A DNA stretch of 64,000 nucleotides from an uncultured Eubacteriales bacterium (GTDB taxonomy: Bacteria; Bacillota; Clostridia; Lachnospirales; Lachnospiraceae): positions 28,274 through 92,273 of the forward strand of contig ONKP01000003.1 of NCBI GenBank assembly GCA_900318405.1, written 5' to 3'. How positions within the stretch are numbered: the first letter of the stretch is position 1; every line of letters begins with the position of its first letter. Position numbers and translations under genes: made by a program. Below are positions 8,305 through 16,395 of this stretch, piece after piece. The notes beneath the pieces are model-generated. The model did not search any database, was not told the DNA's origin, and was given only the letters and a program-made list of their open reading frames with translations.

Positions 8305-8787
8305 TCAGCAGTTTACATAGGGAAATGCATTCTTCCAGTGCCGCAGTTTGCTGCCCTCTATGGCGATCACGTCAAATCGGCACGGCAGGTCGGTGCTGAT
8401 GCCTTTCTGCAATCGGTAATAATCTGATACGCGGGATATCGCCATCTGCTTACGAAAGGACACGGCTTCTTCCGGGTGTCCGCTGCCGGAAGTCTTTCGA
8501 TACTTCACTTCTACAAAAACGAGACACCCTTCGTGAGGGAAAACATCGCCGGCAGCTTCTTCCATCATCAGATTTTCCGCTGCACATCTTCCATCCGCCT
8601 GAGAAAGCTTATTGTCTGAACGACCGGGATCGACAGCAATCAGGTCAATTTCTCCCATCCGGCAGCGAAAGCTGTGTGACAATATCCTGTAGCCTTTGCT
8701 CATCAGATATCGGGCTGCGATCTCCTCATAAGCAGTACCGGTTTTTCGCCTGTTTGTTTTGTTTTCACCGCTTCCCGTTGCAGGCAC
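8305..8787 (-). CDS. UPF0102 / YraN-family protein
   Basis: Small protein with a restriction-endonuclease-like fold; function in cells uncertain. 160 residues from a GTG start preceded by GAGG. The conserved segments GEIDLIAVD and VFVEVKYRKT hold the Asp and Glu-x-Lys of the fold. About 35 extra residues (roughly 55-88, Ser/Asp/Glu rich) split these two motifs; typical family members are near 120 residues. It follows rnhB, its usual neighbour, after a 139-base gap in which nothing else is recognised. Confidence 0.85.
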   Translation of the reverse strand: MPATGSGENKTNRRKTGTAYEEIAARYLMSKGYRILSHSFRCRMGEIDLIAVDPGRSDNKLSQADGRCAAENLMMEEAAGDVFPHEGCLVFVEVKYRKTSGSGHPEEAVSFRKQMAISRVSDYYRLQKGISTDLPCRFDVIAIEGSKLRHWKNAFPYVNC

Positions 8788-8926
8788 TGCTTCACCGTCC
8801 TCTCATATTTATCCAACAATCCCCATACGATAAATCGTGCCACATACTGTATTAGCTGCCTCGAAAACGCATCCAGTCTCTTACACACGCTCCGCGTGTG
8901 ACGAGTCTGTCTGCGATTCGAAGAGC

Positions 8927-9589
8927 TTATGCAATAAAATGTCCTATAAATGACCTCCTGTGAATCGCACACGGTCCGATCTCTTTCAGCGCCGCGATAT
9001 GAGCCGCCGTTCCGTATCCCTTATTGGATGCGAAATCATAACCCGGATACACTTTATCGTATTCCACCATTTCACGGTCTCTCGTGACTTTCGCCATAAT
9101 GCTCGCCGCGGCGATACTCTGACTTTTTGCGTCGCCCTTGATAATCGATACCTGATGGATATCATCCAGTCCCGGAATGTGCACAGCGTCTACGAGCAGA
9201 AGATCCGGCTTTACAGCAAGTCCCAGTACAGCCTGCCGCATGGCTTCATAATCAGCCTGAAGGATATTGATCTCGTCAATCCGCTCCGGCGAAGCATAAC
9301 CTACATTCCAGCAGATGGCTGCCTCACGGATGATCTCATAAAGCTCTTCCCTGCGTTTCGGCGACAGTTTTTTGGAATCGTTAATGTGCAGAATACGTGC
9401 GTCTTTGGGAAGGATCACAGCGCCTGCGACGACAGGCCCGGCAAGAGGCCCTCTTCCTACTTCATCAATGCCGCAGATGTACTCGGCCTCAGGATATTTC
9501 TTCTCAAATTCACAGAGCGCTTCGACTCTGGCTCTCTCCTTCTCCAGCCGAAGCTGTCTCTTCGCCTCAGCCATCTCTTTCTGCGTCAT
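8927..9589 (-). CDS. rnhB: Ribonuclease HII
   Basis: Removes RNA from RNA-DNA hybrids and misincorporated ribonucleotides. 220 residues with catalytic motif YICGIDEVGRGPLAGP near residue 37, LLVDA around 131 and an AAASIMAKVTRD segment. An N-terminal charged helix (residues 1-30) precedes the catalytic domain, as in several Clostridia. The ATG at 9589 has GAGGAG eight bases upstream. It normally follows rbgA, but here a signalling gene separates the two. Confidence 0.95.
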   Translation of the reverse strand: MTQKEMAEAKRQLRLEKERARVEALCEFEKKYPEAEYICGIDEVGRGPLAGPVVAGAVILPKDARILHINDSKKLSPKRREELYEIIREAAICWNVGYASPERIDEINILQADYEAMRQAVLGLAVKPDLLLVDAVHIPGLDDIHQVSIIKGDAKSQSIAAASIMAKVTRDREMVEYDKVYPGYDFASNKGYGTAAHIAALKEIGPCAIHRRSFIGHFIA

Positions 9590-9712
9590 CGCATCTTCTC
9601 CTCTTCAAAGAAGTGGGCTGGACTCCCCTGTCAGGTGGTTATCCATACTTCAAATATAATATATACTATCATGCATACAATAACATTTCAACGGTATTTC
9701 ATTGTCTGCTTT

Positions 9713-12208
9713 TTATATACTTTCCGACTTCCCGATCATCCCATCCGTCCCGATAATATGCCGGTACAGCCACTGTACGATAAGGTTCACCATCTGGATG
9801 TACTCTTCCTTCTCCAGAGCTGTCTCACCGATTCCCTCCGTTGTCTGAAGGAACTGCGCGTGCTGGATCTTCTGCCTTGGCAGAATCGGATCGTGAGTCT
9901 GCTCCATATAGACCTCCTCATCCTGAAAATGCCTCTTCATATATTCCATGATCTCATGAATCAGGTCACACGCCTTCTCCGGCACATATTCCGTGTCATT
10001 CACCAGACCGACCGCTCTGTTGGCCAGCACAAAGATTCCCCGATGCTCCCCGTCTATTTTTTCATTGCCGGTCAGCATATCATCCGTAAATTCATAATAT
10101 GTGCATTCCGGCAGACTGTCATCCCACACAATCTCGCTTTCATTCCTGGAGAGGATATTCATCTCCACCTGATATGCCTGGCGATTCTGCATGACTGCTA
10201 TCTTTCTCACCCGATACCGGACATAATAATTCCACGCCGAATAGTCAAACAGATGAAACTGATCCATATCCTTAATTTCCGAGAGAAAATCGCTGAAGCG
10301 GACAAATCCCGGTCTGCCGCTGTTAAATTCCGCCTCCAGGTCATCCACGGATTCGACGCCAAGCTCCTGTAAACTGTTCAGAAGATCCCCGTTGCAGAAC
10401 AGAACCCGGAATGCATCATCCCGAAGCTCGATGATCATCAATCTGCTGTCTGACATCAGATCGATCTCACTGACTGCATCGAAGTAAGGTTTCTCGTTCA
10501 GCGGTTCGACCTGCATATCCTTGCTGCGGCACAGACGCATGATTTCCTCATATGGCAGTGGCTTACTGTAGTAATACCCCTGCAGTTTCTCACAGCCCAG
10601 CCGCATCAGAAATTCCGCCTGCTCCTTCGTCTCCACACCCTCCGCGAGCGTGCGGATGCCGATTTTCTTATCCATTGCGACCACTGATGCGATGATCTCC
10701 CGCGAACGCGGTGTATCATTCCGGAGAAACACCATATCCAGCTTCAGCACATCGAAATGATAATCCTTCAGCAGATTCAGCGTCGAATATCCGCTGCCGA
10801 AATCATCCATCCAGATCTCATACCCGGCATTTCTGAAACGATCCAGCGTCTGATAGATTTTTGTCTCCTTCGACATGACAATACTTTCCGTCACCTCGAT
10901 ATGCAGAAGATTCCTCGAAACCTTATACTCCTGCATAATCGCCTCGATCTCTCCGAAAATATCGCAGTCAAGGAAATCGATCCGGGACAGATTGACTGAC
11001 ACAGAGATCTGGTTCAGTCCTGCCTCACCGCATGCCGCTATATTTTTCACGGCACTGCGAATGACACAGAGATCCAGCTTCCAGATCAGCCCCGCATCCT
11101 CCAGCGGTTCGATAAAATCCATCGGCATCAGCATGCCTCTCTGCGGATCATCCCACCGTGCCAGCGCCTCCATGCCGCAGAGTTCATTGGAGAAGCTGCG
11201 GATCAGGGGCTGATAATACACTTTGATCCAGCCCCGGCTGATCGCCTCGTCTATATTCAGAACCACATAACGGGAAATACTCAGATGTTCCCCGAGCTTC
11301 TGCGTATAGATGGAGAAAAATGTATTCATGTGATCCCGGTTGTCATCACTGGCGGCCTTTGCGCGATTGCAGACTGTCATCGGCTCAACCGCATAATCTT
11401 CCCAGACGCATGCGCCCACACTGCAGTCCACATCCTTCGGTACCAGCTGCTTCACCAGACTCCGAATCACCTCCGCTTTATGCGAGAGGTCGTATGCGTC
11501 TGTCAGGATCACAAAGTGATCCACGTCAAAGCGCGACACCACAGCCTTCGCGAAGAGCTTATCCAGACTCCGGCCGAATGTCTGCAGAAAATCATCACCC
11601 GCTGTCAGCCCGTAGCGGATATTAATCTGCCGGAAGCCCGCCACATCCACATACAGTACGGCCAGCTGATTCCCGCCTTCGGCTGCATGGGCGTCCTTCT
11701 GCTCCTGCATCACGCCCAGAAAAGATCGCATAGCAAGAAGACCCGTCAGCGGATCCAGTTCCGGATTCGTCTGCGTATTCAGTATGGTACTCAGTGATTC
11801 ATGCAGACGGGAGCGCAGAAGTTCCTGCACGAAAAATACATAGAACACCTCTCCAACGCCAGGAATTTCCACCCGATGGCCAAATTCATCTACATAGATC
11901 ACGGAGCCGTCCTTCCGTATGATCCGGTAATTGACGAAATCCAGATGCTCCCTGCCATCGTCCATCTGCTCCTGAATCTCTCTTTCCACCCGTTCCCGGT
12001 CATCCGGATGCGGCAGCGTCTGGAAAGATCCGTCGGTCAGCTGCAGGAACTCATCCATGTTCTCACAGCCAAATGCCTGGATCAGATACCTGTTGGCATA
12101 CAGAATTTTTTTTGATGCATCAGCGCAGTATATCAGTACGCCTCCGGGCATCCGCTCAAGATCCGAAACAGAAATATTGTCTGCAAATTTTTTTGTCATG
12201 TCATCCAT
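9713..12208 (-). CDS. PAS - degenerate GGDEF - EAL - hemerythrin-like signalling protein
   Basis: 831 residues. An N-terminal PAS sensor (about 15-130) is followed by a GGDEF-type domain in which the signature is replaced by RFDVDHF, so cyclase activity is unlikely. The EAL domain keeps the key elements: GMEALARW, NLSRID, EVTES, DDFGSGYS, KLDMVF and EGVE. It therefore probably hydrolyses cyclic di-GMP. The C-terminus (from about 700) resembles bacteriohemerythrin (GNEKIDGEHRGIF, MKRHFQDEE), although one ligand of the last His pair appears to be Gln. This suggests an oxygen- or iron-responsive phosphodiesterase. It interrupts the rbgA-rnhB neighbourhood. ATG at 12208, GGGG upstream. Confidence 0.88.
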   Translation of the reverse strand: MDDMTKKFADNISVSDLERMPGGVLIYCADASKKILYANRYLIQAFGCENMDEFLQLTDGSFQTLPHPDDRERVEREIQEQMDDGREHLDFVNYRIIRKDGSVIYVDEFGHRVEIPGVGEVFYVFFVQELLRSRLHESLSTILNTQTNPELDPLTGLLAMRSFLGVMQEQKDAHAAEGGNQLAVLYVDVAGFRQINIRYGLTAGDDFLQTFGRSLDKLFAKAVVSRFDVDHFVILTDAYDLSHKAEVIRSLVKQLVPKDVDCSVGACVWEDYAVEPMTVCNRAKAASDDNRDHMNTFFSIYTQKLGEHLSISRYVVLNIDEAISRGWIKVYYQPLIRSFSNELCGMEALARWDDPQRGMLMPMDFIEPLEDAGLIWKLDLCVIRSAVKNIAACGEAGLNQISVSVNLSRIDFLDCDIFGEIEAIMQEYKVSRNLLHIEVTESIVMSKETKIYQTLDRFRNAGYEIWMDDFGSGYSTLNLLKDYHFDVLKLDMVFLRNDTPRSREIIASVVAMDKKIGIRTLAEGVETKEQAEFLMRLGCEKLQGYYYSKPLPYEEIMRLCRSKDMQVEPLNEKPYFDAVSEIDLMSDSRLMIIELRDDAFRVLFCNGDLLNSLQELGVESVDDLEAEFNSGRPGFVRFSDFLSEIKDMDQFHLFDYSAWNYYVRYRVRKIAVMQNRQAYQVEMNILSRNESEIVWDDSLPECTYYEFTDDMLTGNEKIDGEHRGIFVLANRAVGLVNDTEYVPEKACDLIHEIMEYMKRHFQDEEVYMEQTHDPILPRQKIQHAQFLQTTEGIGETALEKEEYIQMVNLIVQWLYRHIIGTDGMIGKSESI

Positions 12209-12310
12209 GGTAAATATTCCCCATCCTGCAGTACTGCAGCAATACAATTGCCACCCCATATTGATGCTATATAATACTTTTATACCACAATATCATGATC
12301 AGGCCATATA

Positions 12311-12398
12311 TTTTTCTTATCTTCAGCTTTTTATCTTCTGCTTTTTATCTTCTGCTTTTTATCTTCTGTTTTTTTATCTTCAGCTTCTTATCTTCACT
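12311..12398. repeat. Degenerate 14-15 bp tandem repeat upstream of the EAL gene
   Basis: Six units of the form TTATCTTC(A/T)GCTTTT in a row. In the direction of the EAL gene these are AGAAGATAAAAA blocks lying roughly 100-190 bases before its start. A possible promoter (TTGTGG and TATTAT-like) lies between the repeat and the gene. Confidence 0.75.
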
Positions 12399-12624
12399 TC
12401 CTCGCATTGATACTGTTCCAGATATTTCTCAGCACTTTTACGCTCTTTGTATCTGACAGAATCTCCTGATATGTGGAAACCGTTTCTTTTCTGTCTGGTG
12501 AGACATCGGATGCATTACGTTGCCTGTATTCAGCGGGTGTGCATCCATACAGTCTGATGAAATCACAAAAGAAATCATGAAAGACAAAAAAAGACGTCAA
12601 TCTGCCAAAACAGGCACAGATCAA
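12394..12624 (-). pseudogene. Remnant of an AraC-family regulator (C-terminal helix-turn-helix end)
   Basis: The reading frame contains FIRLYGCTPAEYRQRN, which matches the end of AraC/XylS DNA-binding domains (F-x-R-x-x-G-x-TP-x-EYR). Nothing upstream in this frame resembles the rest of such a domain and there is no ribosome binding site. I read it as a gene fragment in the 480-base gap between rbgA and the EAL gene. Confidence 0.55.
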
Positions 12625-12744
12625 CGTCTCTGATTCTTTATTTTCTCGTATTCTGTTTCTGATTATCTGGTTCCTGACAACAATTTGATCGAACTTTTAT
12701 TCCTTTCGCCGATTTATTCGGATTCATCAATTCTTTTTGTCAGC

Positions 12745-13614
12745 TTATTCGGATTTCTTTGTTCCTTCCGGCAGCTGATCCAATGTGAACCGCCCAAGTT
12801 TTCCGCTGCGGAATTCGTCCGACAGCACGCCGGCGGCCCGCTCCGTGGAAACCTCACCGCCTTTGACGATGAAACCACGCTTTCTTGCGATCTCTGCGAG
12901 GAGCTCTGCATCCTTCAGATCAGAAGTTTCCTCGATATGATAACGGTCTGCCAGCGCTCCGGGATATCTGGTGCGCAGAAAATGGATGATCTGCCAGGCG
13001 AGTTCCTCATCCTCGTAGACGTTATTACTGATCGAACCAATCATGGCCAGCTTTTCTCCGGCCTCCGGGTCATCAAACTTCGGCCACAGAATTCCCGGCG
13101 TATCCATGAGATCAAGACCCCCGCTCAGGTGGATCCACTGTTTTCCACGCGTCACGCCGGGCTTATCTCCCGTCTTCGCCATGGATTTCCCCGCCAGGGA
13201 ATTGATGAAGGTTGATTTTCCAACATTCGGGATGCCACAGACCATGGCGCGGATCGTACGGTTCCGGATGCCCCTTTTTGCATCCCGTTCGCGTTTTTCG
13301 CGACATGCCGCTTCCGCCAGAGGCCGTATCCGTTTCAATGAGGCCTTCTGTCTGGTATCGGCAGCGAGCACCTGCATGCCCAGGCTGCGGTAATAAGCTA
13401 TCCAGGCCTTCGTTCCTGCTTCATCCGCGAGATCCGACTTTGTCAGGATCAGCAGGCGTCCCTTGCCGTTTCCCATCTGCTGAATATCCGGATTCCGTCC
13501 TGACAGCGGCACACGGGCATCTACCAGCTCAATGATCATATCCACCAGTTTCAGATCTTCCTGCATCTGGCGTTTCGCCCGGGTCATATGTCCCGGATAC
13601 CACTGTATATCCAT
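12745..13614 (-). CDS. rbgA: Ribosome biogenesis GTPase RbgA (YlqF)
   Basis: Circularly permuted GTPase for late 50S maturation. 289 residues. The motif order is G4 (TKSDLAD) before G1 (GIPNVGKST) and G3 (DTPG), as expected for the permuted family. The N-terminal MDIQWYPGHMTRAKRQ matches family members and fixes the start at the ATG 13614, six bases after GGAG; an in-frame GTG four codons earlier overlaps this site. Downstream of lepB across a gap that holds a family A repeat. Confidence 0.96.
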   Translation of the reverse strand: MDIQWYPGHMTRAKRQMQEDLKLVDMIIELVDARVPLSGRNPDIQQMGNGKGRLLILTKSDLADEAGTKAWIAYYRSLGMQVLAADTRQKASLKRIRPLAEAACREKRERDAKRGIRNRTIRAMVCGIPNVGKSTFINSLAGKSMAKTGDKPGVTRGKQWIHLSGGLDLMDTPGILWPKFDDPEAGEKLAMIGSISNNVYEDEELAWQIIHFLRTRYPGALADRYHIEETSDLKDAELLAEIARKRGFIVKGGEVSTERAAGVLSDEFRSGKLGRFTLDQLPEGTKKSE

Positions 13615-13652
13615 ATTCTTCTCCACTTCGATATTTACTGGTCTTACTGTCC

Positions 13653-13712
13653 ATTACAGTTCAGGCACTGTCAAAGCCACGGAACTCATGGAAACTTCCA
13701 GGCCGACGAATG
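13653..13712. repeat. Dispersed repeat, family A, half copy (A2)
   Basis: Reads ATTACAGTTCAGGCACTG, AGCCACGGAAC and CATGGAAACTTCC in order. It aligns almost base for base with the first ~55 bases of the complement of element A1, then diverges. Lies between lepB and rbgA. Confidence 0.72.
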
Positions 13713-13747
13713 AGTGAACGAGAACTACCACATTGTTTTCAGCAGGT

Positions 13748-14446
13748 TTAATGGAAGATCAGCGCTGACGGAACACGAAGCCATATTTTTCCGGTGATCT
13801 CGTCTTCTGTCACGTTGCCTATAGATGCCGAACGGCTGTCCTCACTTCCGTTCCGGTTATCTCCCAGGACAAAATACTCGTTATCCGTCAGCGTAACCGG
13901 ATCTGCCGCCAGCCCGGCATTCAGTATCGTCGGACAGTCATCACCCACATAGGTCTGGCCGTTTATTTTTACCTGTCCGTCCTCGATCTGGATCGTCTCG
14001 CCCGGTAGTCCGATCACTCTCTTCACATGAAGACAGGAGCCGTTGTCACTCTCCGTCCGGAACACAATGATGTCCCCTCTTTTGGGTGCAGAGATATGGT
14101 AGATGAGCGAGTTGATCAGGTAGGTGTCACCGCTCGAGATTGCAGGCTCCATGGAACTGTCGCTGATCTTCACTTCTTTGCCGAACGCCCTGGCGACAAA
14201 ATAAGCGACCAGAACTGTCAGCAAAATGGCCATCAGCCAGAGAAACGCTTTCACCAGGCGGGAAACGGATGCCCGTGTGCGTCCTTTGTGTCTGGCGGCG
14301 TATTCCTCTTTCCTGCGTTTTTCTTCTGCCAGGCGCTCATTCTCAGAATCTTCCCACGCCTTTATCTGCTCAAGCTCGATCTGTTCTACAGTTTTCGGAT
14401 ATGACCTTTTGTTTTTCTGATTTCCGGAAAGCGAATTTTGCGGCAT
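13748..14446 (-). CDS. lepB: Type I signal peptidase
   Basis: Cleaves signal peptides of exported proteins at the outer face of the membrane. 232 residues. A charged cytoplasmic N-terminus (1-70) precedes one membrane helix (about 72-95), then the catalytic Ser in SDSSMEPAISSGD, the Lys general base in VKRVIGLPGE and the conserved GDNRNGSEDSR box. The ATG at 14446 is chosen because GGAGGTGA lies five bases upstream. The position after rplS and before rbgA is common in Clostridia. The N-terminal cytoplasmic tail is longer than usual and rich in Glu/Lys/Arg. Confidence 0.95.
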   Translation of the reverse strand: MPQNSLSGNQKNKRSYPKTVEQIELEQIKAWEDSENERLAEEKRRKEEYAARHKGRTRASVSRLVKAFLWLMAILLTVLVAYFVARAFGKEVKISDSSMEPAISSGDTYLINSLIYHISAPKRGDIIVFRTESDNGSCLHVKRVIGLPGETIQIEDGQVKINGQTYVGDDCPTILNAGLAADPVTLTDNEYFVLGDNRNGSEDSRSASIGNVTEDEITGKIWLRVPSALIFH

Positions 14447-14617
14447 TTGATCACCTCCGCTCATTTGTAAACAACTACGCCATCACCGCACATGGAATTA
14501 ACAGCTTTGCCATCATCACGCATGTAATGCAGAATAAAAATCATGGATGCTGTATCCTGTGCCTGGATTGCTTGATCAGAAACCGCCTGTGTCAAACGAT
14601 CAGGCACCATACATAAA

Positions 14618-14649
14618 TAAAAAGGAGGTTCAGATACCTGAGCCCCCTG
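14618..14649 (-). terminator. Probable intrinsic terminator between rplS and lepB
   Basis: On the minus strand the sequence GGGGGCTCAGGTATCTGAAC pairs with itself and continues CCTCCTTTTTAT. The stem is imperfect, so read-through into lepB is likely. The remaining ~170 bases to lepB show no gene. Confidence 0.55.
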
Positions 14650-14696
14650 CTTGTCCAAAACATCGTCATGCTTCGCAGATTCCGCTGAAACACGTC

Positions 14697-15044
14697 TTAT
14701 TTTACAACTGCTTTTACCTTTGCTGCCTTGCCGACACGATCTCTCAGGTAATTCAGTTTTGCACGTCTTGCTTTACCCTGACGGATGATCTCTACCTTCT
14801 CTACGTTCGGAGAATGGATCGGCCAGGTCTTCTCAACGCCTACGCCGTTGGAAATCTTACGAACGGTGAAGGTTGCGCGGTTGCTTCCGCCCTGCTTCTT
14901 AAGAACGATGCCCTCGAAAACCTGTGTTCTCTCACGGGTACCCTCTTTGATCTTGTTGTACACACGTACGGTGTCGCCAACACGGAACTCCGGAGCCTCT
15001 GCCTTCATCTGCTCCTGCTCGATTTTTTTGATAATGTCGTTCAT
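14697..15044 (-). CDS. rplS: 50S ribosomal protein L19
   Basis: 115-residue large-subunit protein at the subunit interface. The sequence is clearly L19 ([44 protein letters not shown]). The ATG at 15044 is chosen from AAGGAG eight bases upstream, the family-standard MNDIIKKIE start, and a leader between it and the promoter at 15148-15176. Located just after trmD as in most bacteria. Confidence 0.97.
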   Translation of the reverse strand: MNDIIKKIEQEQMKAEAPEFRVGDTVRVYNKIKEGTRERTQVFEGIVLKKQGGSNRATFTVRKISNGVGVEKTWPIHSPNVEKVEIIRQGKARRAKLNYLRDRVGKAAKVKAVVK

Positions 15045-15147
15045 TTCTATCTCTCCTTTATATAAAAACATAACGGATGTTCTTATCACCGATAAACGTG
15101 ACAGCGGACCATCACTGCAGACTGTCTACCTGCCCGCAGACTTGATA

Positions 15148-15176
15148 AATATACCACATCACCGTGCCAGATACAA
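15148..15176 (-). promoter_or_regulatory. Internal promoter and leader of rplS
   Basis: Minus strand TTGTAT (15176-15171), 17 bases, TATATT (15153-15148). This would produce an rplS mRNA with a leader of about 95 nt, in the position where Firmicutes carry an L19 autoregulatory leader; I did not fold it. Confidence 0.6.
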
Positions 15177-15198
15177 GCACTTTCTGCATTTGCTCAGT

Positions 15199-16380
15199 TC
15201 AGCCACTTTCTGCATCCAGCTTCTCCCGGAGCGCCACCGCCATCCCTGCGATCTCCTCGTCCGAGGTGCCGGCGTCAGCAGATGCGAGCGTGACGACACG
15301 AAATCCCTTCCGGTTCAGCATCATTTCCATGCGCACGGGAGCCATATCCCAGTCTTCGCCCTCATTCATGAACAGGTCGACTTCCTCAGCCTCGCTCGAA
15401 GGGCGGCAGGTATCGGCCTCACGTTCCTTCTCCTCCTGCCCCGGATTCGTCGTGCCGCTCACCAGCAGGATCACGGCTCTGCTCTGATCACCACTGACGG
15501 AGCGGAAACGTGCTTCATCCATGGCATCCGGCGTCAGGGCAAAAATAACGAGGTCGTCAGGACCAAATTTCCTTCCCGACTTCTGAAGCTTCCGCCGGTC
15601 AAAATCCATGAAATCGCCGTAACGGGTCACGGCATCCGTATATTTTTTACCGAATTCGGCGGCTGTGTCGCCGCCGCCTGTGATACAGGTCACGTGCAGA
15701 TTCTTTTTCATCAGGTCAGGGCGCCTCTCCTTTGTTCGCTTCAGAGATTCTTCATATCTCCATTTCTCCACAGCTGTGTGATCACCGGAGAGAAGCACCG
15801 CGGGAACTTTTTCTCCGCGCCACTCGACCGGTCTTGTGTACTGCGGATATTCCAGCAGATTGTCCTGCAGCGATTCAAACCGTGCCGAATCATCGTTAGG
15901 AAGTACCCCGGGCACAAACCGGGAAACCACATCGATCACAACAGCAGCCCCCAGTTCTCCGCCGGTCATCACGTAATCGCCGATGGACAGATACTCATCA
16001 ACACACGCATCAAGCGCGCGCTCGTCGATCCCTTCATAATGACCGCAGAGAAGGATCAGACTTTTCTCTCTGGCGAGCTCTTCCGCCTTCGGCTGCGTGA
16101 GCACTTTGGCCTGCGGGGTGAGGTAGATCACCTTCGTCTGTCCGCCGGAAGCCTCTTTTGCCGCCTCGACAGCACGCACAACAGGTTCCGCCTGCATGAC
16201 CATGCCTGCGCCGCCGCCATAGGGATAGTCGTCCACTCTTCCGTCGGCTCTCTCGGCGTAATCACGGATATTGACAGAATGCAGCCGGAGAATGCCCTTT
16301 TTAACTGCACGTCCCGTAATGCTTGTATTAACGATCGTATCAATCAGTTCCGGAAAAAGCGTAAGCACATACCAGTCCAT
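15199..16380 (-). CDS. trmD: tRNA (guanine-N1)-methyltransferase TrmD with extra C-terminal flavodoxin-like domain
   Basis: Methylates G37 of tRNAs with AdoMet, preventing frameshifting. Residues 1-240 are a complete TrmD: YPYGGGAGMVMQ, LLCGHYEGIDER, EYLSIGDYVMTGGELG, the inter-domain DDSARFES segment and RPDL near the end. The protein is 393 residues against the usual 230-250. The additional ~150 residues begin HVTCITGGGDTAAEFGKKY and include DDLVIFAL and LNRKGFRVVTLAS. That order resembles a flavodoxin-like alpha/beta domain with a diverged phosphate loop, followed by an acidic insert. Starts 15 bases after the zinc-ribbon gene. The TrmD call is certain; the tail assignment is inference. 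Confidence 0.95.
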   Translation of the reverse strand: MDWYVLTLFPELIDTIVNTSITGRAVKKGILRLHSVNIRDYAERADGRVDDYPYGGGAGMVMQAEPVVRAVEAAKEASGGQTKVIYLTPQAKVLTQPKAEELAREKSLILLCGHYEGIDERALDACVDEYLSIGDYVMTGGELGAAVVIDVVSRFVPGVLPNDDSARFESLQDNLLEYPQYTRPVEWRGEKVPAVLLSGDHTAVEKWRYEESLKRTKERRPDLMKKNLHVTCITGGGDTAAEFGKKYTDAVTRYGDFMDFDRRKLQKSGRKFGPDDLVIFALTPDAMDEARFRSVSGDQSRAVILLVSGTTNPGQEEKEREADTCRPSSEAEEVDLFMNEGEDWDMAPVRMEMMLNRKGFRVVTLASADAGTSDEEIAGMAVALREKLDAESG

Positions 16381-16395
16381 GACAGGTCCCCGCTT

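Noticed and set aside
8703..8972. 89-codon minus-strand frame between rnhB and the YraN gene
   Set aside because: Overlaps both real genes in another frame; no ribosome binding site or recognisable sequence.
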